Shown one piece after another: positions 1-4,727 of a DNA stretch of 5,147 nucleotides. The notes under the pieces are model-generated. The model did no database searches. It saw nothing but the letters and a program-made list of their open reading frames with translations, and was not told the DNA's origin. The position numbers were made by a program, and so were the translations under genes. Source of the DNA: Planctomycetota bacterium (GTDB lineage Bacteria > Planctomycetota > PUPC01 > DSUN01); contig VGYW01000542.1 in assembly GCA_016872875.1 (NCBI GenBank), forward strand, positions 1-5,147, given 5' to 3'. The first letter of the stretch is position 1. The number at the start of each line of letters is the position of its first letter.

Positions 1-180
1 GCCCACGATTCGCTCGTCGGGCAGGCGGCAGGGGGCGAAGCCGAGGTCAATGGACATCCCCCGCTCCTTCTCCTCGCGGAGCGTGTCCGTCTCGCAGCCG
101 GTCAGGGTGTAGACCAGGCTTGTCTTGCCGTGGTCCACATGCCCTGCCGTTCCAATCATGATGTTATCGCGACGAGGCAT
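1..180 (-). CDS. selB: Selenocysteine-specific elongation factor SelB, N-terminal fragment (runs off window)
   Basis: SelB is a GTPase that brings selenocysteyl-tRNA(Sec) to the ribosome at UGA codons marked by a SECIS hairpin. Only the first 60 codons are present; the gene continues past position 1 (the E. coli protein has about 614 residues). The translation shows a P-loop ([13 protein letters not shown], residues 10-22), then a long [19 protein letters not shown] stretch and IDLGFAP (residues 44-50). ERG(M/I)SIDLGFAP in the switch I region is typical of SelB and separates it from EF-Tu, which has ERGITI. The ATG at 180-178 is preceded by GAGGTG (193-188) with a 7-nt spacer. The initial MPRRDN before the first beta strand is a normal short leader. 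selB follows selD and selA in the same direction, which supports the call. The G3-G5 motifs and the SECIS-binding winged-helix domains lie outside the window, so completeness cannot be judged. Confidence 0.93.
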   Translation of the reverse strand, partial: MPRRDNIMIGTAGHVDHGKTSLVYTLTGCETDTLREEKERGMSIDLGFAPCRLPDERIVG

Positions 181-187
181 CAGGTGG

Positions 188-193
188 CACCTC
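188..193 (-). promoter_or_regulatory. Ribosome binding site of selB
   Basis: GAGGTG on the minus strand lies 7 nt upstream of the selB ATG (180-178). This fixes the selB start. Confidence 0.65.
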
Positions 194-221
194 ACAAAGG
201 AGTTCGGCCGTGGGCGGCTGA

Positions 222-245
222 TTCCTGAGTTGTTCAACTCCGGAA
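222..245. repeat. Short palindromic hairpin in the selB leader
   Basis: An inverted repeat lies 41-64 nt upstream of the selB ATG. Bases 222-225 (TTCC) pair with 242-245 (GGAA), one mismatch (226/241) follows, then GAGTTG (227-232) pairs with CAACTC (235-240). That is 10 of 11 paired positions with a nominal 2-nt loop, in practice 4 nt. There is no T-run beside it, so it is not an intrinsic terminator. It could be an operator for a dimeric regulator or an RNA hairpin in the leader. In E. coli, SelB is known to bind a SECIS-like hairpin in the selAB 5' leader, but this loop lacks the GGUCU apical loop of E. coli SECIS elements, so a SECIS identity is not supported. Confidence 0.45.
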
Positions 246-360
246 CACTCCTCCGCAACAGCATACACCCCTGAGCCACGCCGCGGCAATTCGCCGAGCC
301 GGTTGCTCCTCCAGAAGGCCCCAAAGCCTCGGGGAAGCCCTCAGCCCCTATATAGCTCCT

Positions 361-406
361 GTTGCGGAAGACACGGACAAACTCGTTTGTCCGTGTCTTC
401 CGCAAC
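361..406. repeat. 46-nt near-perfect palindrome between selA and selB
   Basis: Positions 361-382 (starting GTTGCGGAAGACACGG) are the exact reverse complement of 385-406 (ending TGTCTTCCGCAAC). This gives a 22-bp perfect stem around a central TC (383-384). T360/A407 extends it by one pair, and after a mismatch C358/G409 and T357/A410 also pair. It begins 9 nt after the selA stop codon in the minus direction. Neither side carries a run of T, so it is not a canonical Rho-independent terminator. The size and perfection suggest either a dispersed palindromic (REP- or MITE-like) element or a hairpin that protects or attenuates the mRNA between selA and selB. No transposase or obvious target duplication is visible. 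Confidence 0.85.
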
Positions 407-415
407 AAGAACCAT

Positions 416-1813
416 TTAGGTGACCCCTGTGGAGTTCAGGGCGGCGGCAATCTGGGCGTCCTCGCCAGGCTGAAGGGTGCGGACGTCGAGGAGAACCTCT
501 TCGCGCTCGATGCGGCCATAGATGGGAGGCTCTCCCTGGCGGAGGAGCCTGGCGAGGCGGCTCGCGGAAAGCTGAGGCGAGGTGAGGACGACGACCCAAC
601 TGGGGAAGGGGATGCCGGGGAGCGAGCCGCTGCCGACGTAGGTGACGTCCTGGCGCGTGGTGACGCTGAGTGCGGGCTGTGCGGTGCGGATGGCGGCGGC
701 GAGGGCGTCGGCCTGGGCGCGAAGGTCGTCCAGCGGGCGGCCGAGCATTCGATAGGTCGGGATCGCCTGTTCGAGCCGCTCGTCGTTTGCCAGGAGGCGA
801 AGTGTCTCCTCAAGGGCGCAGAGGCAGAGCTTGTCCACGCGCAGGGCGCGCGCGAGGGGGTGTTTTCGGATGGCGGCGATGAGGGGCTTGCGGCCGATGA
901 TGATGCCGCACTGGGGTCCGCCGAGGAGCTTGTCGCCGCTGAAGAGCACCACGTCGGCGCCGGCGGCGATGCTCTCGGGGGCGGTGTGCTCGTGCTCGAG
1001 GCCCCAGCGGGCGGTGTCGAAGAGGGCTCCGCTGCCGATGTCGTCGGCCATGAGGCAGCCGTGGCGGTGGGCGAGGTCGGCCATGTCGCGGGTGGGGACG
1101 TCGGCGGTGAAGCCGATCTGGCGGTAGTTGGCGGTGTGGACGCGCAGGAGGAGCGCGGTCTGTGGGGTGAGGGCCTTCTGGTAGTCGGCGAGGTGGGTGC
1201 GGTTGGTGGTTCCGACCTCGACCATTCGGACGCCGGCCTCGGCCATGATGTCGGGGAGGCGGAAGCTGCCGCCGATCTCGACGAGCTGGCCGCGGGACAC
1301 GATGGCCTCGCGCCCCCTGGCGAGTGCGGCGAGGACGAGCATGGTCGCCCCCGCGTTGTTGTTGGCGACGGTTGCGGCCTCGGCGCCGGTGAGGGCGCAG
1401 AGCTGGGCGGCCACGTGGCGGTCGCGCTCGAAGCGCTCGCCCGTCTCGCGGTCGGCGGCGAGGACGCAGTAGCCGCGCATCCGCTGCGAGATGGCCTCGA
1501 TGGCGGCCTCGGGCAGGGCGGCTCGCCCCAGCCCGGTGTGGAGGATGATGCCCGTGGCGTTGATGGCGCGGAGGAGTTGCGGGCGGTCGGCCTCGCGTAG
1601 CGCGTCGGCGGCCCGCGCTACGAGGGCGTCGGCGGCGGGCGGTGGGGCGTCCCCCAGGACCGCCTTCCGCGCCGCGGCCAGGGCCGCCTGGAGCGCCTCC
1701 TTGACCCGCGCGCGAGGGAACTCGCCAGAGAGGGCTTGCGTCGCCGGCGCCCCCAGAAGGCTGTCCACGGAGGGGAGCTGCCGCAGCAGTTCGTTGCGGT
1801 CTGGTGTGCTCAT
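416..1813 (-). CDS. selA: L-seryl-tRNA(Sec) selenium transferase
   Basis: SelA is a PLP enzyme that converts seryl-tRNA(Sec) to selenocysteyl-tRNA(Sec) with selenophosphate. The 465-residue product matches E. coli SelA (463) in length. The N-terminal [11 protein letters not shown] is the tRNA(Sec)-binding start typical of the family. [16 protein letters not shown] (residues 85-100), VANNNAGAT (149-157), [13 protein letters not shown] (173-185) and [11 protein letters not shown] (198-208) follow. The PLP lysine is K295 in [11 protein letters not shown], the same number as in E. coli. The C-terminal PPIYGRI and [12 protein letters not shown] are also conserved. I chose the ATG at 1813-1811 because it fits the family N-terminus, overlaps the selD stop codon as ATGA, and has AAGGAGG (1831-1825) upstream with a somewhat long 11-nt spacer. 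The frame stays open to 1957, but those 48 residues are Arg-rich and lie over the selD end, so they were left out. The stop is TAA (418-416). The gene is translationally coupled to selD. Confidence 0.97.
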   Translation of the reverse strand: MSTPDRNELLRQLPSVDSLLGAPATQALSGEFPRARVKEALQAALAAARKAVLGDAPPPAADALVARAADALREADRPQLLRAINATGIILHTGLGRAALPEAAIEAISQRMRGYCVLAADRETGERFERDRHVAAQLCALTGAEAATVANNNAGATMLVLAALARGREAIVSRGQLVEIGGSFRLPDIMAEAGVRMVEVGTTNRTHLADYQKALTPQTALLLRVHTANYRQIGFTADVPTRDMADLAHRHGCLMADDIGSGALFDTARWGLEHEHTAPESIAAGADVVLFSGDKLLGGPQCGIIIGRKPLIAAIRKHPLARALRVDKLCLCALEETLRLLANDERLEQAIPTYRMLGRPLDDLRAQADALAAAIRTAQPALSVTTRQDVTYVGSGSLPGIPFPSWVVVLTSPQLSASRLARLLRQGEPPIYGRIEREEVLLDVRTLQPGEDAQIAAALNSTGVT

Positions 1814-2157
1814 TCGGGCCAGTTCCTCCTTGCCGTCTCGTTCCAGAACATCATCACGGGCGCGCCGCCCATCGCGACGGCCATCCAGGCCACCTCCTCG
1901 ATCTCCTGGCGCGTGATGCCCATCTTGAGGGCGTGGGGCACGTGGTACTTGACGCACGGCCCGCAGCGAGCCAGCACCGCGAGGCCGATGGTGATGAGCT
2001 CCTTGGTCACGGCGTCAATCGCGCCGGGAGCGAAGGCGGCGCCGAGGAACTCGTCGTGGGCCGCGGCTGCGTTGGCGGTCGCAGCGGTCGCTCCGCCTGC
2101 GCAGCAGGGCTTCGCGGGGGCGGCACCTGGCGTCCCCGCGGGCTCCGTCGGTGGCAT
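1810..2157 (-). CDS. Possible separately initiated AhpD-like (carboxymuconolactone decarboxylase family) protein
   Basis: This is the same frame as selD, read from codon 416. A strong internal ribosome binding site (AAGGAG at 2172-2167, 9-nt spacer, ATG at 2157-2155) sits exactly where the SelD core ends (GRIILKK). The 115-residue product would be a complete AhpD-like protein: a flexible N-terminus with a CC pair, then TKELITIGLAVLARCGPC, VKYHVPHALKMGIT and EEVAWMAVAMGGAPV. AhpD-family proteins are thiol-disulfide oxidoreductases or peroxidases acting through CxxC. No stop codon separates it from SelD, so either a fusion protein, a free AhpD-like protein, or both could be made. It may derive from two adjacent genes that lost a stop, because changing one base in the AAG codons before GAG would restore one. 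The overlap with the selD entry is intentional, and the independent product is inferred. Confidence 0.45.
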   Translation of the reverse strand: MPPTEPAGTPGAAPAKPCCAGGATAATANAAAAHDEFLGAAFAPGAIDAVTKELITIGLAVLARCGPCVKYHVPHALKMGITRQEIEEVAWMAVAMGGAPVMMFWNETARRNWPE

Positions 2158-3402
2158 GGTGTGGTGCTCCTTCTTCTTGAGGATGATTCGGCCATTCGAC
2201 TTTTCGAGGATTGCGCCGACGATTGCGGCATCGCTCACGCCCGCGGCATGGAGGCGTTCGACATACTCTCCCGCGGCATGCGCTGGGAGGGCGACGAGGA
2301 GTCCGCCCGAGGTCTGGGCGTCGCAGGCCGCGGCCATCGCCTCCTCCGGTGCCCCCTCCGCGCTGAGCATCGCCTCGGCGAACGAGCGGTTCCGCTCCGC
2401 GGCGCCCGACAGCATGCCCGCCCTCGCGTAGTCCCAGGCGTCGGGCAGGAGCGGCAGGGCGTCCCACCAGACCTCCGCGGTGACGCCGCTCTCGCGGACG
2501 ACGTGGCAGAGGTGGCCGACGAGGCCGAAGCCCGTGACGTCGGTGCAGGCGTGCGCGCCCAGCTCGACCATCAGCTCGGCGGGCACGCGGTTGAGGGCGG
2601 ACATTGCCCGCGCGGCGGCGTCGAGCGCGGCGGGCGACGCGCGGTCGAGCTGCGCGGCCAGTGCCACGATGCCCGTGCCCAGCGGCTTCGTGAGCACGAG
2701 CAGGTCGCCCGGCCGCGCGCCCGCGTTGGTGACCACCTTTTCTGGCTCGACGACTCCTGTGACGGCGAAGCCGAACTTGACCTCCTCGTCGTTGATGCTG
2801 TGGCCGCCGACGGTGACGACGCCGGCCTCGGCCAACTTGTCGAGCCCGCCGCGCAAGATGGCCTGCATCACCTCGTGCGGGAGGGTCTCGATGGGGAAGC
2901 CGATGATGGAGAGTGCGGTGACAGGGCGGCCGCCCATCGCGTAGACGTCGCTCACCGAGTTCGCCGCCGCGATCTGCCCGAACAGATACGGGTCGTCCAC
3001 GCAAGGGGTGAAGACGTCAACGGTCTGAACCAGTGCCACGGAGTCGGTGAGGCGGAAGACGCCGGCGTCGTCGGCGGTTGCGGCGCCCACGAGGAGGCGT
3101 GGGTCGCGGACCTCGGGGAGGCCGGCGAGGACGCGGCGCAGGTCCTCGGCGTTGATCTTCGAGGCGCAGCCGGCGTGGCGGACGTGTTGGGAGAGGCGGA
3201 CGGGCGGCCGCTCGCCCGCCGTGGGCGCCGCGCCCATCGCCAGCGATGGGCACCCGTCGGCCAGCCTCTCCCCCGCGCAGGTGCAAACGTCGTGCTCCCG
3301 CAGCAGGTCGCAGGGGCAGCCTTTGCGCGGGTCGCACACGCAATGGCCGAGGCGCATGGAGCGCGACATCACACGCTTTCGTTTCGCCAGGTCCTTGCCC
3401 AT
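1810..3402 (-). CDS. selD: Selenide, water dikinase with N-terminal Cys-rich segment and C-terminal AhpD-like domain
   Basis: SelD makes selenophosphate from selenide and ATP. This 530-residue protein is about 180 longer than E. coli SelD (347). Residues 20-51 hold three CxC pairs (C21/C23, C29/C31, C40/C42) plus C51. The SelD core covers about 66-408: catalytic C79 and K82 in HAGCASKI, DDAGV (111-115), TVDVFTP (127-133), ANSVSDVYAMGG (147-158), VGGHSI (198-203), TDVTGFGLVGH (287-297) and CDAQTSGGLL (360-369). A Pro/Ala-rich linker with a CC pair (C433/C434) leads to an AhpD/CMD-type domain (about 445-527) with E468, C480-GP-C483 and H487 spaced as in the AhpD proton-relay site. C79 is TGC, so SelD is not itself a selenoprotein, and the CxxC is also Cys. 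ATG 3402-3400 follows uroD-1 by 6 nt, but its G-rich stretch is too close for a good SD. M12 (3369) or M16 (3357) are possible starts, and both keep the Cys-rich segment. TGA 1812-1810 overlaps selA. Confidence 0.94.
   Translation of the reverse strand: MGKDLAKRKRVMSRSMRLGHCVCDPRKGCPCDLLREHDVCTCAGERLADGCPSLAMGAAPTAGERPPVRLSQHVRHAGCASKINAEDLRRVLAGLPEVRDPRLLVGAATADDAGVFRLTDSVALVQTVDVFTPCVDDPYLFGQIAAANSVSDVYAMGGRPVTALSIIGFPIETLPHEVMQAILRGGLDKLAEAGVVTVGGHSINDEEVKFGFAVTGVVEPEKVVTNAGARPGDLLVLTKPLGTGIVALAAQLDRASPAALDAAARAMSALNRVPAELMVELGAHACTDVTGFGLVGHLCHVVRESGVTAEVWWDALPLLPDAWDYARAGMLSGAAERNRSFAEAMLSAEGAPEEAMAAACDAQTSGGLLVALPAHAAGEYVERLHAAGVSDAAIVGAILEKSNGRIILKKKEHHTMPPTEPAGTPGAAPAKPCCAGGATAATANAAAAHDEFLGAAFAPGAIDAVTKELITIGLAVLARCGPCVKYHVPHALKMGITRQEIEEVAWMAVAMGGAPVMMFWNETARRNWPE
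1825..1831 (-). promoter_or_regulatory. Ribosome binding site of selA
   Basis: AAGGAGG on the minus strand, inside the 3' end of the selD reading frame, lies 11 nt before the selA ATG. It supports that start over the longer open frame reaching 1957. Confidence 0.65.
2167..2172 (-). promoter_or_regulatory. Internal ribosome binding site at the SelD/AhpD-like junction
   Basis: AAGGAG (within AAGAAGGAG, 2175-2167) precedes an in-frame ATG at 2157-2155 by 9 nt. It is a closer match to consensus spacing than the site in front of selD itself. It falls precisely at the boundary between the SelD core and the C-terminal domain, where a start for a separate gene would be expected. Confidence 0.5.
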
Positions 3403-3408
3403 AGCCCC

Positions 3409-4425
3409 CTACAATAGGCATTTCCCCGCGTCTGTCAATGCCCGCAAGTGGCGCAGCGGCGTGGCGGGGGTGATGCCGCAGGCGGGGGCGAGGATGGCGG
3501 CGCCGGCCCTGAGCGCGGCGGCCGCGGCTTGTGCGATGGCGGCCTCGGGGCCGCTCTCGATGGTGAAAGGGCTGACGTTGCCCATCACGGCCTTGCCGCC
3601 GAGCCGCGTGGGCAGGCCGCTGATGTCGGCCATGCAGTCCACGCTCACGCAGGGGGTATCGAGCTTGCCCAATGGGGCGGCGATGCTGCGGGTCTGGCCG
3701 CAGATGTGGACGATGGTTCCTGCCCCAGCAGCCCGCGCAGCGGCGAGGACGCGGTTGACGTGAGGCAGGCAGAGCTGGGCGAACCACCGCGGCCCGAGGA
3801 CCTCGCCCGTGCCCGTCGGCTCGGCGACGGCCACGACGTCGGCGCCGCAGCGAGCCTGGAGCGCCGCGAACTCGGCGAGCCAGGCCGCCAGCGTATCGAG
3901 AAGCCCCTCGACCGCCCGCGGGCCGCGCTTGAGCAGCCGCATGAGCGCGAGCGGCTCGACCAGCATGCACGCCAGAGTGACCGGCCCGACGACGTTGCCG
4001 ACGATGGGGACGCCTGGGCAAGCGGCCTTGAGGCGCCCGATGGCGTCGAGGACCGCCGCCACGCGCCTGTGGGAAGCCGGGGCAGTGAGCCGAAGCTCTG
4101 GAACGGCGGGGGGGCTGGGAGCTGGAGGCTCGTGAGCGTGGGGGCAGGTGGTCGGGCTGCCGTAGTCCACGGGGAGGCCCAGGGCCTCGGCCTCGACGCT
4201 CATGCAGAACGGCACGCCGAGGTTCTCGAAGCCGGCAAGGTCTCGGATGGCGAGGGCGGCCCTGGCCATCTCTGCGCCATCGCGGTGGCAGAGCGGGTAG
4301 CGGAGGCCCGCGGCCTCGATGACCTCGGCGCACAGGGGCGTCATCATGCCGCCGGGGCAGACCACGGGCGCACGGCCGAGGGCCTGGCCCCGCAGCGCCC
4401 CCAGCAGCCGTTCCCGCTCCGTCAT
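3409..4425 (-). CDS. Uroporphyrinogen decarboxylase-like protein, MtaA/CmuA-type methyltransferase group
   Basis: This is a complete 338-residue UroD-fold protein. It resembles methylcobamide:CoM methyltransferase-type members (MtaA, MtbA, CmuA) more than haem-pathway HemE. Seen in the sequence: MTERERLLGALRG start, VVCPGGMMTP (21-30), GFENLGVPFCMSVEAEALG (65-83), VGPVTLACML (146-155), EPTGTGEVLGP (202-212), VHICG (239-243), VMGNVSPF (280-287) and APACGITPATPL (313-324). H240, C242 and C316 form the HxC...C pattern that binds zinc and activates a thiol in the methyltransferases. I see no aspartate/arginine signature that would argue for porphyrin decarboxylation. Residues 95-110 form a Pro-rich variable loop. 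The ATG at 4425-4423 has GAGGAA (4436-4431) 5 nt upstream. The TAG stop is 6 nt before selD, so it is probably cotranscribed with the selenium genes. The substrate is unknown, and no corrinoid protein gene is in the window. Confidence 0.85.
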   Translation of the reverse strand: MTERERLLGALRGQALGRAPVVCPGGMMTPLCAEVIEAAGLRYPLCHRDGAEMARAALAIRDLAGFENLGVPFCMSVEAEALGLPVDYGSPTTCPHAHEPPAPSPPAVPELRLTAPASHRRVAAVLDAIGRLKAACPGVPIVGNVVGPVTLACMLVEPLALMRLLKRGPRAVEGLLDTLAAWLAEFAALQARCGADVVAVAEPTGTGEVLGPRWFAQLCLPHVNRVLAAARAAGAGTIVHICGQTRSIAAPLGKLDTPCVSVDCMADISGLPTRLGGKAVMGNVSPFTIESGPEAAIAQAAAAALRAGAAILAPACGITPATPLRHLRALTDAGKCLL

Positions 4426-4430
4426 CGCTC

Positions 4431-4436
4431 TTCCTC
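4431..4436 (-). promoter_or_regulatory. Ribosome binding site of the complete UroD-like gene
   Basis: GAGGAA on the minus strand lies 5 nt before the ATG at 4425-4423. It supports that start and marks the downstream edge of the repeat-rich spacer. Confidence 0.55.
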
Positions 4437-4487
4437 AGCACACCACCCGCGGCCAAGGGGACACGGTGGGGCAGTCCCGTAGGGACA

Positions 4488-4519
4488 ACAGTGGGTTGCC
4501 GGCGGCTTCAGCCGCCGGA
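4488..4519 (+). repeat. Left 32-nt arm of the foldback element
   Basis: This arm begins ACAGTGGGTTGCC and ends GCCGCCGGA. It is the exact reverse complement of 4630-4661 and contains an internal 9-bp hairpin (4499-4518). Confidence 0.9.
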
Positions 4520-4538
4520 TCAAGGCGCACCCACGGCC

Positions 4539-4559
4539 CAGTCCCGAAGGGACGGCAGA
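4539..4559 (+). repeat. Left inner 21-nt arm of the foldback element
   Basis: CAGTCCCGAAGGGACGGCAG plus one further A pairs with 4589-4609, with a single C/T difference that remains pairable as a G-U wobble in RNA. It carries its own GTCCC/GGGAC mini-hairpin. Confidence 0.8.
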
Positions 4560-4588
4560 GCGCCCGTCAAGGCGGTCCTGTGCCCCCT

Positions 4589-4609
4589 TCTGCCGTCCCT
4601 TTGGGACTG
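4589..4609 (-). repeat. Right inner 21-nt arm of the foldback element
   Basis: This is the reverse complement of 4539-4559 except for one base (CTTTGG instead of CTTCGG). It flanks the roughly 29-nt unpaired centre of the element. Confidence 0.8.
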
Positions 4610-4629
4610 CGCCGCTTCCCGCATCCGAG

Positions 4630-4661
4630 TCCGGCGGCTGAAGCCGCCGGCAACCCACTGT
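4630..4661 (-). repeat. Right 32-nt arm of the foldback element
   Basis: This arm is the exact reverse complement of 4488-4519. It begins TCCGGCGGCTGAAG and ends CAACCCACTGT. Its internal hairpin lies at 4631-4650. Confidence 0.9.
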
Positions 4662-4727
4662 GCTCCCTTCGGGAGCAAGACACCGAGGCCCTAGCAGTTC
4701 CGTGTCCCTACTTGCGGAGCGATCCAC

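Larger units (their letters stand above)
181..415 (-). other. Non-coding spacer between selA and selB
   Basis: This is 235 nt between the selA stop codon and the selB start. It holds the long palindrome at 361-406, the shorter one at 222-245 and the selB ribosome binding site. A TATATA at 354-349 (minus strand) resembles a -10 box, but no TTGACA-like hexamer sits 16-18 nt upstream, where the palindrome arm lies. I see no open reading frame with family resemblance, no tRNA and no T-tract terminator. The unusually long gap compared with the tight uroD-1/selD/selA spacing suggests that selB expression is set separately, or that a repeat element inserted here. Confidence 0.6.
4457..4709. repeat. 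Nested inverted-repeat (foldback) element between the two UroD-like genes
   Basis: These 253 bases are built of mirrored blocks. From the outside in: GGGACACGG (4458-4466) pairs with CCGTGTCCC (4700-4708). A GTCCC-GTA-GGGAC hairpin (4474-4486) is mirrored by a GCTCCC-TTC-GGGAGC hairpin (4662-4676). A 32-nt arm (4488-4519) is the exact reverse complement of 4630-4661. A 21-nt arm (4539-4559) matches 4589-4609 with one mismatch. The 32-nt arms each contain a hairpin of their own with 9-bp CCGGCGGCT/AGCCGCCGG stems (4499-4518 and 4631-4650), and the 21-nt arms carry a 5-bp GTCCC/GGGAC hairpin. The whole could fold as one long cruciform or as a row of local hairpins. The unpaired centre is about 4560-4588. 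It resembles a MITE-like or foldback intergenic repeat. No transposase and no T-run are seen. Confidence 0.85.

Noticed and set aside
228..245. TTCAACTCC resembling a tRNA T-loop, considered as a possible selC
   Set aside because: The flanking bases do not form a 5-bp T-stem, and no acceptor stem, TCA anticodon arm or 3' CCA pairing partner is found on either strand.
349..354. TATATA as a -10 box for a selB promoter
   Set aside because: No TTGACA-like hexamer lies at 16-18 nt. That position falls inside the palindrome arm with TCCGTG-type sequence.
361..406. Rho-independent terminator after selA
   Set aside because: The stem is strong, but neither side has a T-run and the loop is only 2 nt. 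It is annotated as a palindromic repeat instead.
362..1600. 412-residue open frame on the plus strand opposite selA
   Set aside because: It is antisense to a clearly conserved selA, with Gly/Ala/Glu-rich composition typical of high-GC shadow frames and no recognisable domain.
1810..1812. The TGA ending the selD frame as a selenocysteine codon
   Set aside because: The protein ends naturally after the AhpD-like domain. Read-through would give an out-of-frame reading of selA, and no SECIS-like hairpin was evident. The catalytic Cys codons in SelD and the CxxC motif are TGC.
1814..1957. N-terminal extension of SelA by 48 residues
   Set aside because: The extra residues are an out-of-frame reading of the AhpD-like coding end. 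The ATG at 1813 matches the family start, the length and the ATGA overlap.
1804..3417. 537-residue open frame on the plus strand opposite selD
   Set aside because: It is the mirror of the GC-rich selD codons, with low-complexity His/Asp/Gly/Ala/Arg-rich composition. The minus-strand product has full SelD motifs.
3017..4456. 479-residue Arg/Pro-rich open frame on the minus strand overlapping the UroD-like gene
   Set aside because: It is out of frame with the conserved UroD-like product and has the composition of a frame shadow.
4457..4709. CRISPR array in the repeat-rich spacer
   Set aside because: The repeats are mirrored pairs, not direct repeats with regular spacers.
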